5,379 nt of DNA from Gammaproteobacteria bacterium. Lineage in GTDB: Bacteria; Pseudomonadota; Gammaproteobacteria; Granulosicoccales; Granulosicoccaceae. Positions 1-5,379 of this stretch are shown piece after piece. Below the pieces are notes generated by a model. That model ran no database searches. It had not been told where the DNA came from and was given only the letters and a program-made list of their open reading frames with translations. The number at the start of each line of letters is the position of its first letter. Within the stretch, counting starts at the first letter, position 1. The DNA lies in NCBI GenBank assembly GCA_003511825.1, contig DOIU01000019.1, forward strand, positions 1 through 5,379, given 5' to 3'. Position numbers and translations under genes: made by a program.

Positions 1-272
1 CAGATCTCATCGTCACCGACGTTTGGGCCAGTATGGGACAGGAGGCGGAACAACAACAACGCGCCCAAGCATTTGCCGATTACTGTGTCAGTGACGCATT
101 AATGGCGGTCGCAAAGCCAGACGCGCTGTTTATGCATTGTTTGCCCGCCCATCGGGGAGAAGAGGTCGATGCCAGCGTGCTTGACGGCTCTCAAAGCGTC
201 GTCTGGGAAGAAGCCGGAAACCGCTTGCACGCCCAAAAAGCACTGCTGGAATTCCTATTACTCGGCAGCTAA
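1..272 (+). CDS. argF: Ornithine carbamoyltransferase, C-terminal part (5' end outside window)
   Basis: This is the ornithine carbamoyltransferase of arginine biosynthesis, which makes citrulline from ornithine and carbamoyl phosphate in the cytoplasm. Only the last 89 complete codons are present; the frame is open to the left edge and the first full codon is at base 3. Visible family motifs are DVWASMG (residues 6-12 of the fragment; the Asp, Ser and Met contact ornithine in known OTCases), FMHCLPAHRGEEV (43-55, with the catalytic-site HCLP cysteine at 46) and the C-terminal NRLHAQKALLEFL helix (73-85), whose Arg binds carbamoyl phosphate. The spacing between these motifs is about 20 residues shorter than in E. 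coli OTC, fitting the ~305-residue anabolic enzymes of pseudomonads and relatives. All active-site residues expected in this part are intact, and the gene ends normally with TAA. It is a housekeeping gene with no evident functional link to its downstream neighbours. Confidence 0.96.
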   Translation, partial: DLIVTDVWASMGQEAEQQQRAQAFADYCVSDALMAVAKPDALFMHCLPAHRGEEVDASVLDGSQSVVWEEAGNRLHAQKALLEFLLLGS

Positions 273-299
273 CACGCCCAACTTGCCCCCTTATTCTCA

Positions 300-351
300 C
301 ATGCCACTGGATCTGACAGGTAGCCCCTAACCGGTCTTACTCAGTGGCGTG
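300..351 (+). terminator. Inverted repeat after argF, possible weak terminator
   Basis: CATGCCACTG at 300-309 pairs with CAGTGGCGTG at 342-351 over 10 positions with one G-T wobble, leaving a 32-base loop. It starts 28 bases after the argF stop. The following stretch (353-366) is T-rich but has no uninterrupted T run longer than four, and the loop is long, so this is not a textbook intrinsic terminator. A binding site or chance dyad is also possible. Confidence 0.3.
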
Positions 352-398
352 ATGTTTGCATTTTCTCCCGATTGAATAGTGATAAGTGTTTCACCCTC

Positions 399-402
399 GG
401 AG
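399..402 (+). promoter_or_regulatory. Shine-Dalgarno deciding the pilin accessory start
   Basis: GGAG at 399-402 lies 9 bases before the ATG at 412. It abuts the in-frame ATG at 403 and follows the in-frame GTG at 379, so it can serve neither. It therefore supports the start at 412. Confidence 0.6.
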
Positions 403-411
403 ATGTCAAAC

Positions 412-1170
412 ATGATGAGTAAAACACGAGCCTTTGCGCTGCATCTCAGCCTGAGTCTGCTGGTCTTTTCTACTCTGATTCTGGTCATGTACTTTTATTG
501 GTTCCCTGGCGAGTATTTCATGCTCGATGGCGGCTGGCAGGGCATTCGCTTGATTGCATTGGTTGATGTTGTCTTAGGTCCTGCGCTCACCCTACTCCTT
601 TACAAACCCGGTAAACCGAAACTCATTCTCGATATGAGCCTGATAGCCACCATACAAATATCCGCGCTTGCTTACGGATTTTATGCGGCTTACCAACAAC
701 GGACAGTGGGTCTCGTGTTCGCCGAAGACACGTTTACGACGCTGTCGTACCAAGATTTGCTCGCCGCCAATGATGTGGTAGAGGCCATGGGGCATCAGCC
801 GAAATCATTCGACACTCTGGGCGATAGCCACCCGAAACAGATCGTCAGCGAAACACTGAACGACGCGAACTTTGGGCAATACATGGCTGACGTCATGAAT
901 GGTATGCCCACGTTACGCGAACGGACCGATAAATACCGCCCCCTTGCCGGCAGTATCGACGCCTTATCGCGGCATCAGCTTGAACATACCGATATCAAAG
1001 ATCCGAAGATGTTAGAGGCCATCAAAACCATCACCGCAAAGACAGACTCGGCTAAGACTCGCTATGAGCTTTACCGATTTAAAGCGCGCTATGGCTCAGG
1101 TGTTGCGATTCTGGACAAAGAAGCCGGAAAAATAACGCACCTGGTGACAGGCAGCGAAAAGCGTTCTTAA
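412..1170 (+). CDS. TfpX/TfpZ-family type IV pilin accessory protein
   Basis: This is an inner-membrane protein resembling the TfpX/TfpZ group, accessory proteins encoded beside the major pilin gene in some Pseudomonas and related strains, where they help pilus assembly or function by an unclear mechanism. The 252-residue product has three hydrophobic segments at about 9-30, 45-65 and 74-95. The family hallmark runs through this part: FPGEYF (31-36), LDGGWQG (38-44), the VDVVLGP loop (51-57), LLLYKPGKPK (61-70) and a DMSLIA..Q..ALAYG helix (74-89). VFAEDTF (102-108) then opens a soluble, probably periplasmic, domain to the C-terminus. The frame is open from a GTG at 379, but the start at 412 is chosen because relatives begin with a short KxxAFxxHL sequence and GGAG sits 9 bases upstream; the ATG at 415 is a close alternative. 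No pilin gene is adjacent within the window: argF precedes it and a sugar-phosphate transferase follows after 198 bases. Family assignment is firm; its partner pilin is unknown. Confidence 0.85.
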   Translation: MMSKTRAFALHLSLSLLVFSTLILVMYFYWFPGEYFMLDGGWQGIRLIALVDVVLGPALTLLLYKPGKPKLILDMSLIATIQISALAYGFYAAYQQRTVGLVFAEDTFTTLSYQDLLAANDVVEAMGHQPKSFDTLGDSHPKQIVSETLNDANFGQYMADVMNGMPTLRERTDKYRPLAGSIDALSRHQLEHTDIKDPKMLEAIKTITAKTDSAKTRYELYRFKARYGSGVAILDKEAGKITHLVTGSEKRS

Positions 1171-1368
1171 TCACGACGATTCGGCGAAAAACTACCGGCG
1201 GAGTTATTGCAAATTTTCACAGCTGTGTTTTTTACATGAATTTATAGTGAAGGATCAGAATCCAAGAGCTATAACTGGTACTATAAATGCGAACTGCTTC
1301 ACCTATTTGCATCCAGAAAAGCGCCTGCGACTGGCCTGCCTGCGCCACCTAAACGACTACGACACCCG
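1171..1368 (+). promoter_or_regulatory. AT-rich leader with possible promoter and palindrome
   Basis: This gap is clearly more AT-rich than the genes around it, especially at 1200-1320. It holds a perfect palindrome CACAGCTGTG (1218-1227) followed by T6 (1228-1233), and a good -10-like hexamer TATAGT (1243-1248). The hexamer that would be the -35 at 17-bp spacing (1220-1225, CAGCTG) is poor and falls inside the palindrome, as expected of a regulated or activator-dependent promoter. Other TATAA-like words occur at 1270-1275 and 1282-1287 with no convincing -35. The last 50 bases before the ATG at 1369 are GC-richer and contain no Shine-Dalgarno. Promoter function is inferred from composition and position only. 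Confidence 0.35.
1218..1227. repeat. Perfect 10-bp palindrome, candidate operator
   Basis: CACAGCTGTG is self-complementary over all ten bases; the dyad does not extend further because both flanks are T. It is centred 21 bases upstream of the TATAGT hexamer at 1243, which places it over the -35 region of the candidate promoter. A 3-bp stem with an AGCT loop would be too weak for a terminator despite the T6 that follows, so a protein-binding dyad is the more likely role if it has one. Confidence 0.3.
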
Positions 1369-3036
1369 ATGAATTATTTATTCCTAATCGCTGCCTCCAC
1401 CATGATCAGCCTTGCGATCATTCCGCTGATGGTCAGAGTTGCACCACGGCTTGGCATGATGGACGAGCCCGATCCACGCAAGGTGCATGAATCACCAACA
1501 CCTCGAGTCGGCGGCTGGGGAATCATCATTGGGGCGTTGCTCCCGGTGCTCTTAATCGCGCCACTCGATGGCCTGATTCAGAGCTATATCTTTGGGTCGA
1601 TTGTGCTGCTGATTTTCGGCGCTCTGGATGACCACAATGAAATGGGGCACTACACCAAGTTTATTGGCCAAATCATCGCCGTAGTCCCGGTGGTGTTTTA
1701 TGCGGATCTGTATGTTTCACATATTCCGCTGCTGAGTATTGAGCTACCTGCCTTTATCGGCAAACCGTTCACTGCCATCGCATTGATCGGCATGATCAAC
1801 GCCATCAACCATTCAGACGGCCTGGATGGCTTGGCGGGTGGCGAGTCCCTCGCGAGCCTGGCGGCCATTGCACTGCTGGCCTACCTGGCGGGTGATGGCA
1901 ATTTGGCCATCACCATTACCTTTGGCGCCATTGGCGGCATTCTCGGTTTTTTGCGATACAACACACATCCGGCCATGGTGTTCATGGGTGACGGCGGCAG
2001 CCAGTTCTTAGGGTTTACCCTCGGCTTCCTCACTGTGCTGTTGACACAAATCATTGATACCGAGCTCAGCCCCGCGATCGCATTGCTGCTGCTGGGTGTG
2101 CCGATTATCGACATCATCACCGTGCTTTGGAAGCGCGTCTCCGGTGGCAACAACCCCTTTCTGGCGACCAAAAACCATATCCATCACCGCCTGTTGGATC
2201 GTGGCTTCGCGCACAAGGAGTCGGTGGTGGTCATCTACACCATCCATACGTTTCTGGTCGCCAGCGGGTTATGGCTGCGCAACGCCAACGATTGGATTAT
2301 TCTAGTGTTCTATTTCACCGTCGCGGTGTTTGTGTTCTTCTTCTTATCATGGTCTGAACAGACCGGATGGAAGGCGAACAAAACCGAAGCGCATCGCGTC
2401 TTGTCATGGAGTATTGATAAGGTCGGGAACAGTGGGATTTTGGTGTGGGGGCCGCGACGATTTCTAGAGCTTGCCATACCGTTTTACCTGGTATCGGTTG
2501 CGGTTTGGCTGAATAAAATTCCGGAAGACTTTGGATGGGTTGCGCTGTTGCTCGCTGTCGCACTGGCACTGCAAGCGCTGAACATCTACCCCTTTCGCAA
2601 GAGCATGCGTCGCTCAATCATCTACACCACGGCGGTGTTTGTTATTTATCTGTCTATCCTGGATCGCCCGAGCTGGCGCAACGAATGGGTGGCGTATGTT
2701 GAGTTCATCTTCTACGCGGCGGTCGGCTTATCAATTTTTCTCGCCATTCAGTTCTCGCCACGCCGACGCAAAGAAGAATTCAATGTGACGGCATTGGATT
2801 ACTTGCTATTGTTCGTTGTCGCAGCGTCTCTCATCTTCAGCCAGGCTGCGGTGGATATAGGCGGATTTAACGTCAATATCTTTATCGTTGTACTGTGTAT
2901 TATTCTCTACGGGACAGAGTTGATGCTGGTAGAGCGGAAAAAGCGTGCCGACTTATTGGGTAAAGCAGCTTGGTTGACGCTAGTGATCATCGCCCTACGA
3001 GGACTAGGCGTGATCCAATTTGAACTGAGCTTTTAA
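1369..3036 (+). CDS. WecA-like polyprenyl-phosphate GlcNAc-1-phosphate transferase with C-terminal membrane extension
   Basis: This is a polytopic inner-membrane enzyme of the MraY/WecA (GT4-type PNPT) superfamily, which moves a sugar phosphate from a UDP-sugar to undecaprenyl phosphate and so starts O-antigen, exopolysaccharide or related glycans. Residues 1-330 make a complete catalytic core: DEPDPRKVH and PRVGG (32-49), the Mg/active-site DD (87-88) in FGALDDH, NAINHSDGLDGLAGG (144-158), FMGDGGSQFLG (205-215), and HIHHRLL (270-276), the HIHH form typical of WecA. About 11 membrane spans are visible here. The protein then continues to residue 555, some 200 more than ordinary WecA, through a hydrophilic linker (329-364) and about seven further hydrophobic segments at roughly 365-382, 388-405, 415-431, 441-462, 477-494, 502-519 and 530-549. 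I do not recognise this extension. The start at 1369 keeps the first span, but no Shine-Dalgarno precedes it and no other ATG, GTG or TTG lies upstream in frame after the TGA at 1237. GlcNAc as the sugar is inferred from family only. Confidence 0.88.
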   Translation: MNYLFLIAASTMISLAIIPLMVRVAPRLGMMDEPDPRKVHESPTPRVGGWGIIIGALLPVLLIAPLDGLIQSYIFGSIVLLIFGALDDHNEMGHYTKFIGQIIAVVPVVFYADLYVSHIPLLSIELPAFIGKPFTAIALIGMINAINHSDGLDGLAGGESLASLAAIALLAYLAGDGNLAITITFGAIGGILGFLRYNTHPAMVFMGDGGSQFLGFTLGFLTVLLTQIIDTELSPAIALLLLGVPIIDIITVLWKRVSGGNNPFLATKNHIHHRLLDRGFAHKESVVVIYTIHTFLVASGLWLRNANDWIILVFYFTVAVFVFFFLSWSEQTGWKANKTEAHRVLSWSIDKVGNSGILVWGPRRFLELAIPFYLVSVAVWLNKIPEDFGWVALLLAVALALQALNIYPFRKSMRRSIIYTTAVFVIYLSILDRPSWRNEWVAYVEFIFYAAVGLSIFLAIQFSPRRRKEEFNVTALDYLLLFVVAASLIFSQAAVDIGGFNVNIFIVVLCIILYGTELMLVERKKRADLLGKAAWLTLVIIALRGLGVIQFELSF

Positions 3037-3068
3037 GACAGCACCATCAATGCGCACAGCAGGATACT

Positions 3069-3102
3069 GCGTTGCGATCAGCCAACCATCTTGGCTTTAC
3101 GC
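3069..3102. terminator. Small hairpin between convergent genes, possible terminator
   Basis: AGCCAA (3080-3085) and TTGGCT (3091-3096) form a perfect 6-bp stem with a 5-base loop, immediately after the stop of the minus-strand glycosyltransferase. GCGT (3069-3072) and ACGC (3099-3102) can pair outside it across an internal bulge. It sits where both converging transcripts should end, but neither strand has a real T tract after the stem, so an intrinsic terminator is only a possibility. Confidence 0.3.
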
Positions 3103-4314
3103 GGCTTTGTTGGGCTGTTGGCTCACCACCATCGCGCGACGAAATGTTTCAACATACTGCTCAGCGATGCGGGTCCAACTGTAGGTCTGCACATCCGATA
3201 AGGCGCGCTCGCGACAACGCACCAATAACTCTGGCTCATCGAGTAAACGCACCACCCCATCGGCGATGGCCTGAGGATCGCCTGGTTCCACCAACACGCC
3301 ATTTTCGTCGTCGATGATCACGTCTCGATTCCCAGAGATACGGGTCGCAACAATGGCCGAGCCTGAAGCCATCGCATCCAGCAGCGCGAGTGACAACCCT
3401 TCTGATCCCTCGGACATACCCGGCGCCACATAGACATCACTTGCCTGATAAAGCGCAGCAACGAGGTCTTCGGTCGTCGGATTCAGTTCGACGGGGGGAA
3501 CACCTCCAGTCAGCGTGACCTGGTCGCCAATCCCTAGCTCATCAATAAGGGGTTGCAAGACATCAGTGCCACGCCCAACAATGACAAGGTGCGCATCTGG
3601 TCTGGCTTGACTGATGGGCGCCATCGCACGAACGAGTTCTTCATGTCCTCGACGACGCACGTAGTTGCCAACTGTCAGTAAGACATGTTTGTCGGCAGGG
3701 ATATTGAAGCGATCGCGCACGTCGATCCCTTGATCACGATCGAAGCGGGAAAAATCCACGCCATTAGGGATCTCCACAATGCTCTCGCGGGTCGCGCCCG
3801 CATCCAACAACGATGCAACAACACTATCACTGATCGCGGTCTTGAACTCAGCGACATCCATCACCTGGCGAATTTTCTCGGCAAGATCTGGCTGGAGCCT
3901 CAGCCCATGACCAATCTCGGGGATGACATGAATATCCTCACCATGCGGCGTCACAACCAACGCAGTCCCGGTATAGGATTTATTGAACAGCGCGACATAG
4001 CCTGCGGGATAAGTGGCGTGGGCACTGATCACATCGCAGCGGTGGCGCGCAATTTCGATTGCCAGTTGGATTCGCGATGATTGAATCGTAGACAAACCTG
4101 GGATTTTCGGCCAGCGAACAACTTTAAAATCATAAGTGTATTTGCGATGGCTCCACCACCCCCCAGGGCACACCACACGCACATTGTGGCCTAGTTCAGT
4201 TAGGGCTTTCGCAAGGTGGTAAACGACAATTTCGCGCCCTCCAACATGAGGCAAGAAACTGTTGGTATACAAAATGATATTGAGTGGCGCATCCACTTTT
4301 CTGCTATCGCTCAC
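3097..4314 (-). CDS. Glycosyltransferase family 4 (GT-B) protein
   Basis: This is a retaining GT-B glycosyltransferase of family GT4, expected to add a sugar from a nucleotide-sugar donor to a lipid-linked glycan at the cytoplasmic face of the membrane. The 405 residues are full length for the family. The N-terminal acceptor domain has the GGREIVVYHLAKAL loop and helix (25-38) and HGEDIH (124-129). The donor domain has IPNGVDFSRF (182-191), LTVGNYVRRRGHEELV (213-228), VIVGRGTD (244-251), LTGGVP (268-273) and EGLSLALLDAMASG (305-318). In the EX7E donor motif the second Glu is Asp (E305...D313), a conservative change seen here directly. There is no signal peptide or membrane span. The start is GTG, one base after the TAA of the upstream glycosyltransferase, with AGGGG 7 bases before it inside that gene's 3' end, so the two are probably co-transcribed and translationally coupled. 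Donor and acceptor cannot be inferred. Confidence 0.9.
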   Translation of the reverse strand: MSDSRKVDAPLNIILYTNSFLPHVGGREIVVYHLAKALTELGHNVRVVCPGGWWSHRKYTYDFKVVRWPKIPGLSTIQSSRIQLAIEIARHRCDVISAHATYPAGYVALFNKSYTGTALVVTPHGEDIHVIPEIGHGLRLQPDLAEKIRQVMDVAEFKTAISDSVVASLLDAGATRESIVEIPNGVDFSRFDRDQGIDVRDRFNIPADKHVLLTVGNYVRRRGHEELVRAMAPISQARPDAHLVIVGRGTDVLQPLIDELGIGDQVTLTGGVPPVELNPTTEDLVAALYQASDVYVAPGMSEGSEGLSLALLDAMASGSAIVATRISGNRDVIIDDENGVLVEPGDPQAIADGVVRLLDEPELLVRCRERALSDVQTYSWTRIAEQYVETFRRAMVVSQQPNKAA

Positions 4315-4315
4315 C

Positions 4316-5379
4316 TTATGACCCCTGCGATATCTTGATGTTACTGTCGCTGTCAGACAAATCAGAGTTGTCCAGCAGTTGCTCGCAAACCCGCATCACC
4401 TTGCTTGCATTATTAAGCCAACTATGGCTTTGCAGCACCTCTGCACGAGAAGCCTGACTGATCCGCTGGTAGCGCTCGGGAGACTGCTGCAGCGCCTGAA
4501 TCGCCTCAAAAAACTGAGTCGCTGAGGGCGGATAGACCAACTCGCCAGTCTCGCCCGAACGAATGATCGACCCTATTTGCCCAGTATCCGTAGACACAAT
4601 GGGTGTTCCCATCGACATGTATTCGTACATTTTTAAGGGGGAAAAATAAAAACCCTCAAAATCCGGATAGGTCATGACCGCGTAGTCAAAAACGGCCGTA
4701 TGCCGAGGTACCTCATCGTGCGGCACATAGTCAATCTGATAAACCACGTCCTCCAAGCCACGTTCCTTCACCATCGCTTTGATCGTTGCGTAGTTCTCTC
4801 CGTTACCAATCAGCAGCAGCGCATAGCGCGCATCGGTAGCGTGCAGTTTTTGGATCAACTCAACGGATACGGGGAGACCGTGCCATGTTTTATAGGAACC
4901 GACATACCCTAGAACGATACGCCCTTCCAAGCCAAACGCCTCTTTCAACGCCTCCCGGTCAAAACGTTCGGGATTAAAGTCCTCGGTTTCGACACCGTTG
5001 GGAATCACGCTGCATCGATCCGACGGGTAAAACTGATCCACAAAATCCTTGATTGACTGCGAAACGACGAATACCCGATCGGAATGACGAATCGCGTATT
5101 GCTCAGCCCAACGAGTAACGCGCGCCGCCCAGCCCGATCGAGAAGCCACACTGATCTCAAGATACTTAATGGAATTGACCTCAGCGACGCACGGAAGCTG
5201 ATACATCCGACGGAGCAGTTGGGGAGCAAAATTAAACAAGGTTGTGCGATAAACGAGCACATCCGGTTGGAAGCGCTGAATGATTTTACGCGCCGCGAGA
5301 AAGTATCGCACCGTTTCTACAGCACCGTCGTACAGATCAACCAAATCAGAAGCGCCACGCCCCAACCGGCGAATGCGAG
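4316..5379 (-). CDS. Glycosyltransferase family 4 protein, N-terminus outside window
   Basis: This is a second GT4-type glycosyltransferase, presumably acting in the same surface-glycan pathway as its neighbour. The frame is open to the right edge, so the TTG at 5365 is not accepted as the start: the N-terminal nucleotide-fold strand and Gly-rich loop seen in this family are missing, perhaps 80-100 residues. Counting from the codon at 5365, visible motifs are FQPDVLVYRT (32-41), DRVFVVSQS (96-104), IPNGVETEDFNP (121-132), LGYVGSYKTWHGL (152-164), LLIGNGE (184-190), FYFSPLKMYEYMSMGTPIVST (239-259) and TGELVYPP (273-280). In the EX7E position the first Glu is Tyr (Y240...E248); SPLKxxEYM is a recurrent variant in GT4 enzymes of exopolysaccharide clusters. 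The tail after about 331 is rich in Ser and Asp and likely disordered. It is the upstream member of the two-gene minus-strand unit. Confidence 0.88.
   Translation of the reverse strand, partial: RIRRLGRGASDLVDLYDGAVETVRYFLAARKIIQRFQPDVLVYRTTLFNFAPQLLRRMYQLPCVAEVNSIKYLEISVASRSGWAARVTRWAEQYAIRHSDRVFVVSQSIKDFVDQFYPSDRCSVIPNGVETEDFNPERFDREALKEAFGLEGRIVLGYVGSYKTWHGLPVSVELIQKLHATDARYALLLIGNGENYATIKAMVKERGLEDVVYQIDYVPHDEVPRHTAVFDYAVMTYPDFEGFYFSPLKMYEYMSMGTPIVSTDTGQIGSIIRSGETGELVYPPSATQFFEAIQALQQSPERYQRISQASRAEVLQSHSWLNNASKVMRVCEQLLDNSDLSDSDSNIKISQGS
4322..4326 (-). promoter_or_regulatory. Shine-Dalgarno embedded in the upstream gene's end
   Basis: On the minus strand AGGGG lies 7 bases before the GTG start at 4314 and overlaps the last sense codons of the upstream glycosyltransferase, whose TAA is at 4318-4316. 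This fixes the GTG as the start and suggests that ribosomes ending the first gene can reinitiate on the second. Confidence 0.65.

Noticed and set aside
379..411. Longer start (GTG 379 or ATG 403) for the pilin accessory protein
   Set aside because: No Shine-Dalgarno fits these starts; GGAG at 399-402 suits ATG 412, and relatives begin just before the first membrane span.
1218..1227. CRP binding site
   Set aside because: CRP sites read TGTGA-N6-TCACA; this dyad has the half-sites in the opposite order and no 6-base spacer.
1218..1233. Palindrome plus T6 as an intrinsic terminator of the pilin accessory gene
   Set aside because: A self-complementary 10-mer with no spacer gives at most a 3-bp stem with a 4-base loop, too weak for termination.
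1323..1344. Repeated GCCTGC words as a structured repeat or riboswitch
   Set aside because: Only short, imperfect direct copies; no stable stem or known riboswitch pattern could be drawn from them.
1881..2305. Several open frames of 60-100 codons on both strands inside the WecA-like gene
   Set aside because: They overlap a gene with intact catalytic motifs and show low-complexity, family-free translations typical of out-of-frame reading.
3685..4080. 131-codon plus-strand open frame inside the GT4 gene
   Set aside because: It lies antisense within a well-supported glycosyltransferase, has no recognisable domain or ribosome site, and is best explained as a shadow of that gene's codon use.
5363..5365. 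TTG as a true start of the right-hand glycosyltransferase
   Set aside because: The frame is open to the window edge and the N-terminal GT-B fold is missing, so the gene must begin outside the window.

Overview
The window looks like ordinary chromosomal DNA of a gammaproteobacterium with a moderate GC content. The clues are an ArgF C-terminus of the short anabolic type, a TfpX/TfpZ-family type IV pilin accessory protein (a family known mainly from gammaproteobacteria such as Pseudomonas and Acinetobacter), and a WecA-type polyprenyl-phosphate sugar-phosphate transferase beside GT4 glycosyltransferases. Genus cannot be decided from the sequence.

Layout, left to right: (1) 1-272, plus strand, the last 89 codons of ornithine carbamoyltransferase (argF), cut by the window edge. 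(2) 273-411, a gap with a 10-bp inverted repeat, then a Shine-Dalgarno. (3) 412-1170, plus strand, a TfpX/TfpZ-like membrane protein of 252 residues with no pilin gene beside it in this window. (4) 1171-1368, an AT-rich gap with a perfect 10-bp palindrome just upstream of a TATAGT hexamer, plausibly a promoter and operator. (5) 1369-3036, plus strand, a WecA/MraY-superfamily transferase of 555 residues whose last ~225 residues form an extra multi-span membrane region. (6) 3037-3096, a short convergent gap with a small hairpin. (7) 3097-4314 and 4316-5379, minus strand, two GT4 glycosyltransferases separated by 1 base. The right-hand one is first in the transcript and its N-terminus lies outside the window.

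How the genes fit together: the WecA-like enzyme would start a glycan by putting a sugar phosphate on undecaprenyl phosphate, and cytoplasmic GT4 enzymes would extend it. This suggests the edge of an exopolysaccharide, O-antigen or other surface-glycan locus that continues to the right, next to the housekeeping gene argF. The polysaccharide cannot be named. No RNA gene, CRISPR array, insertion sequence or phage feature is visible. The points most worth following are the C-terminal membrane extension of the WecA-like protein, the pilin accessory gene without a neighbouring pilin, and the palindrome in the presumed promoter of the transferase gene.
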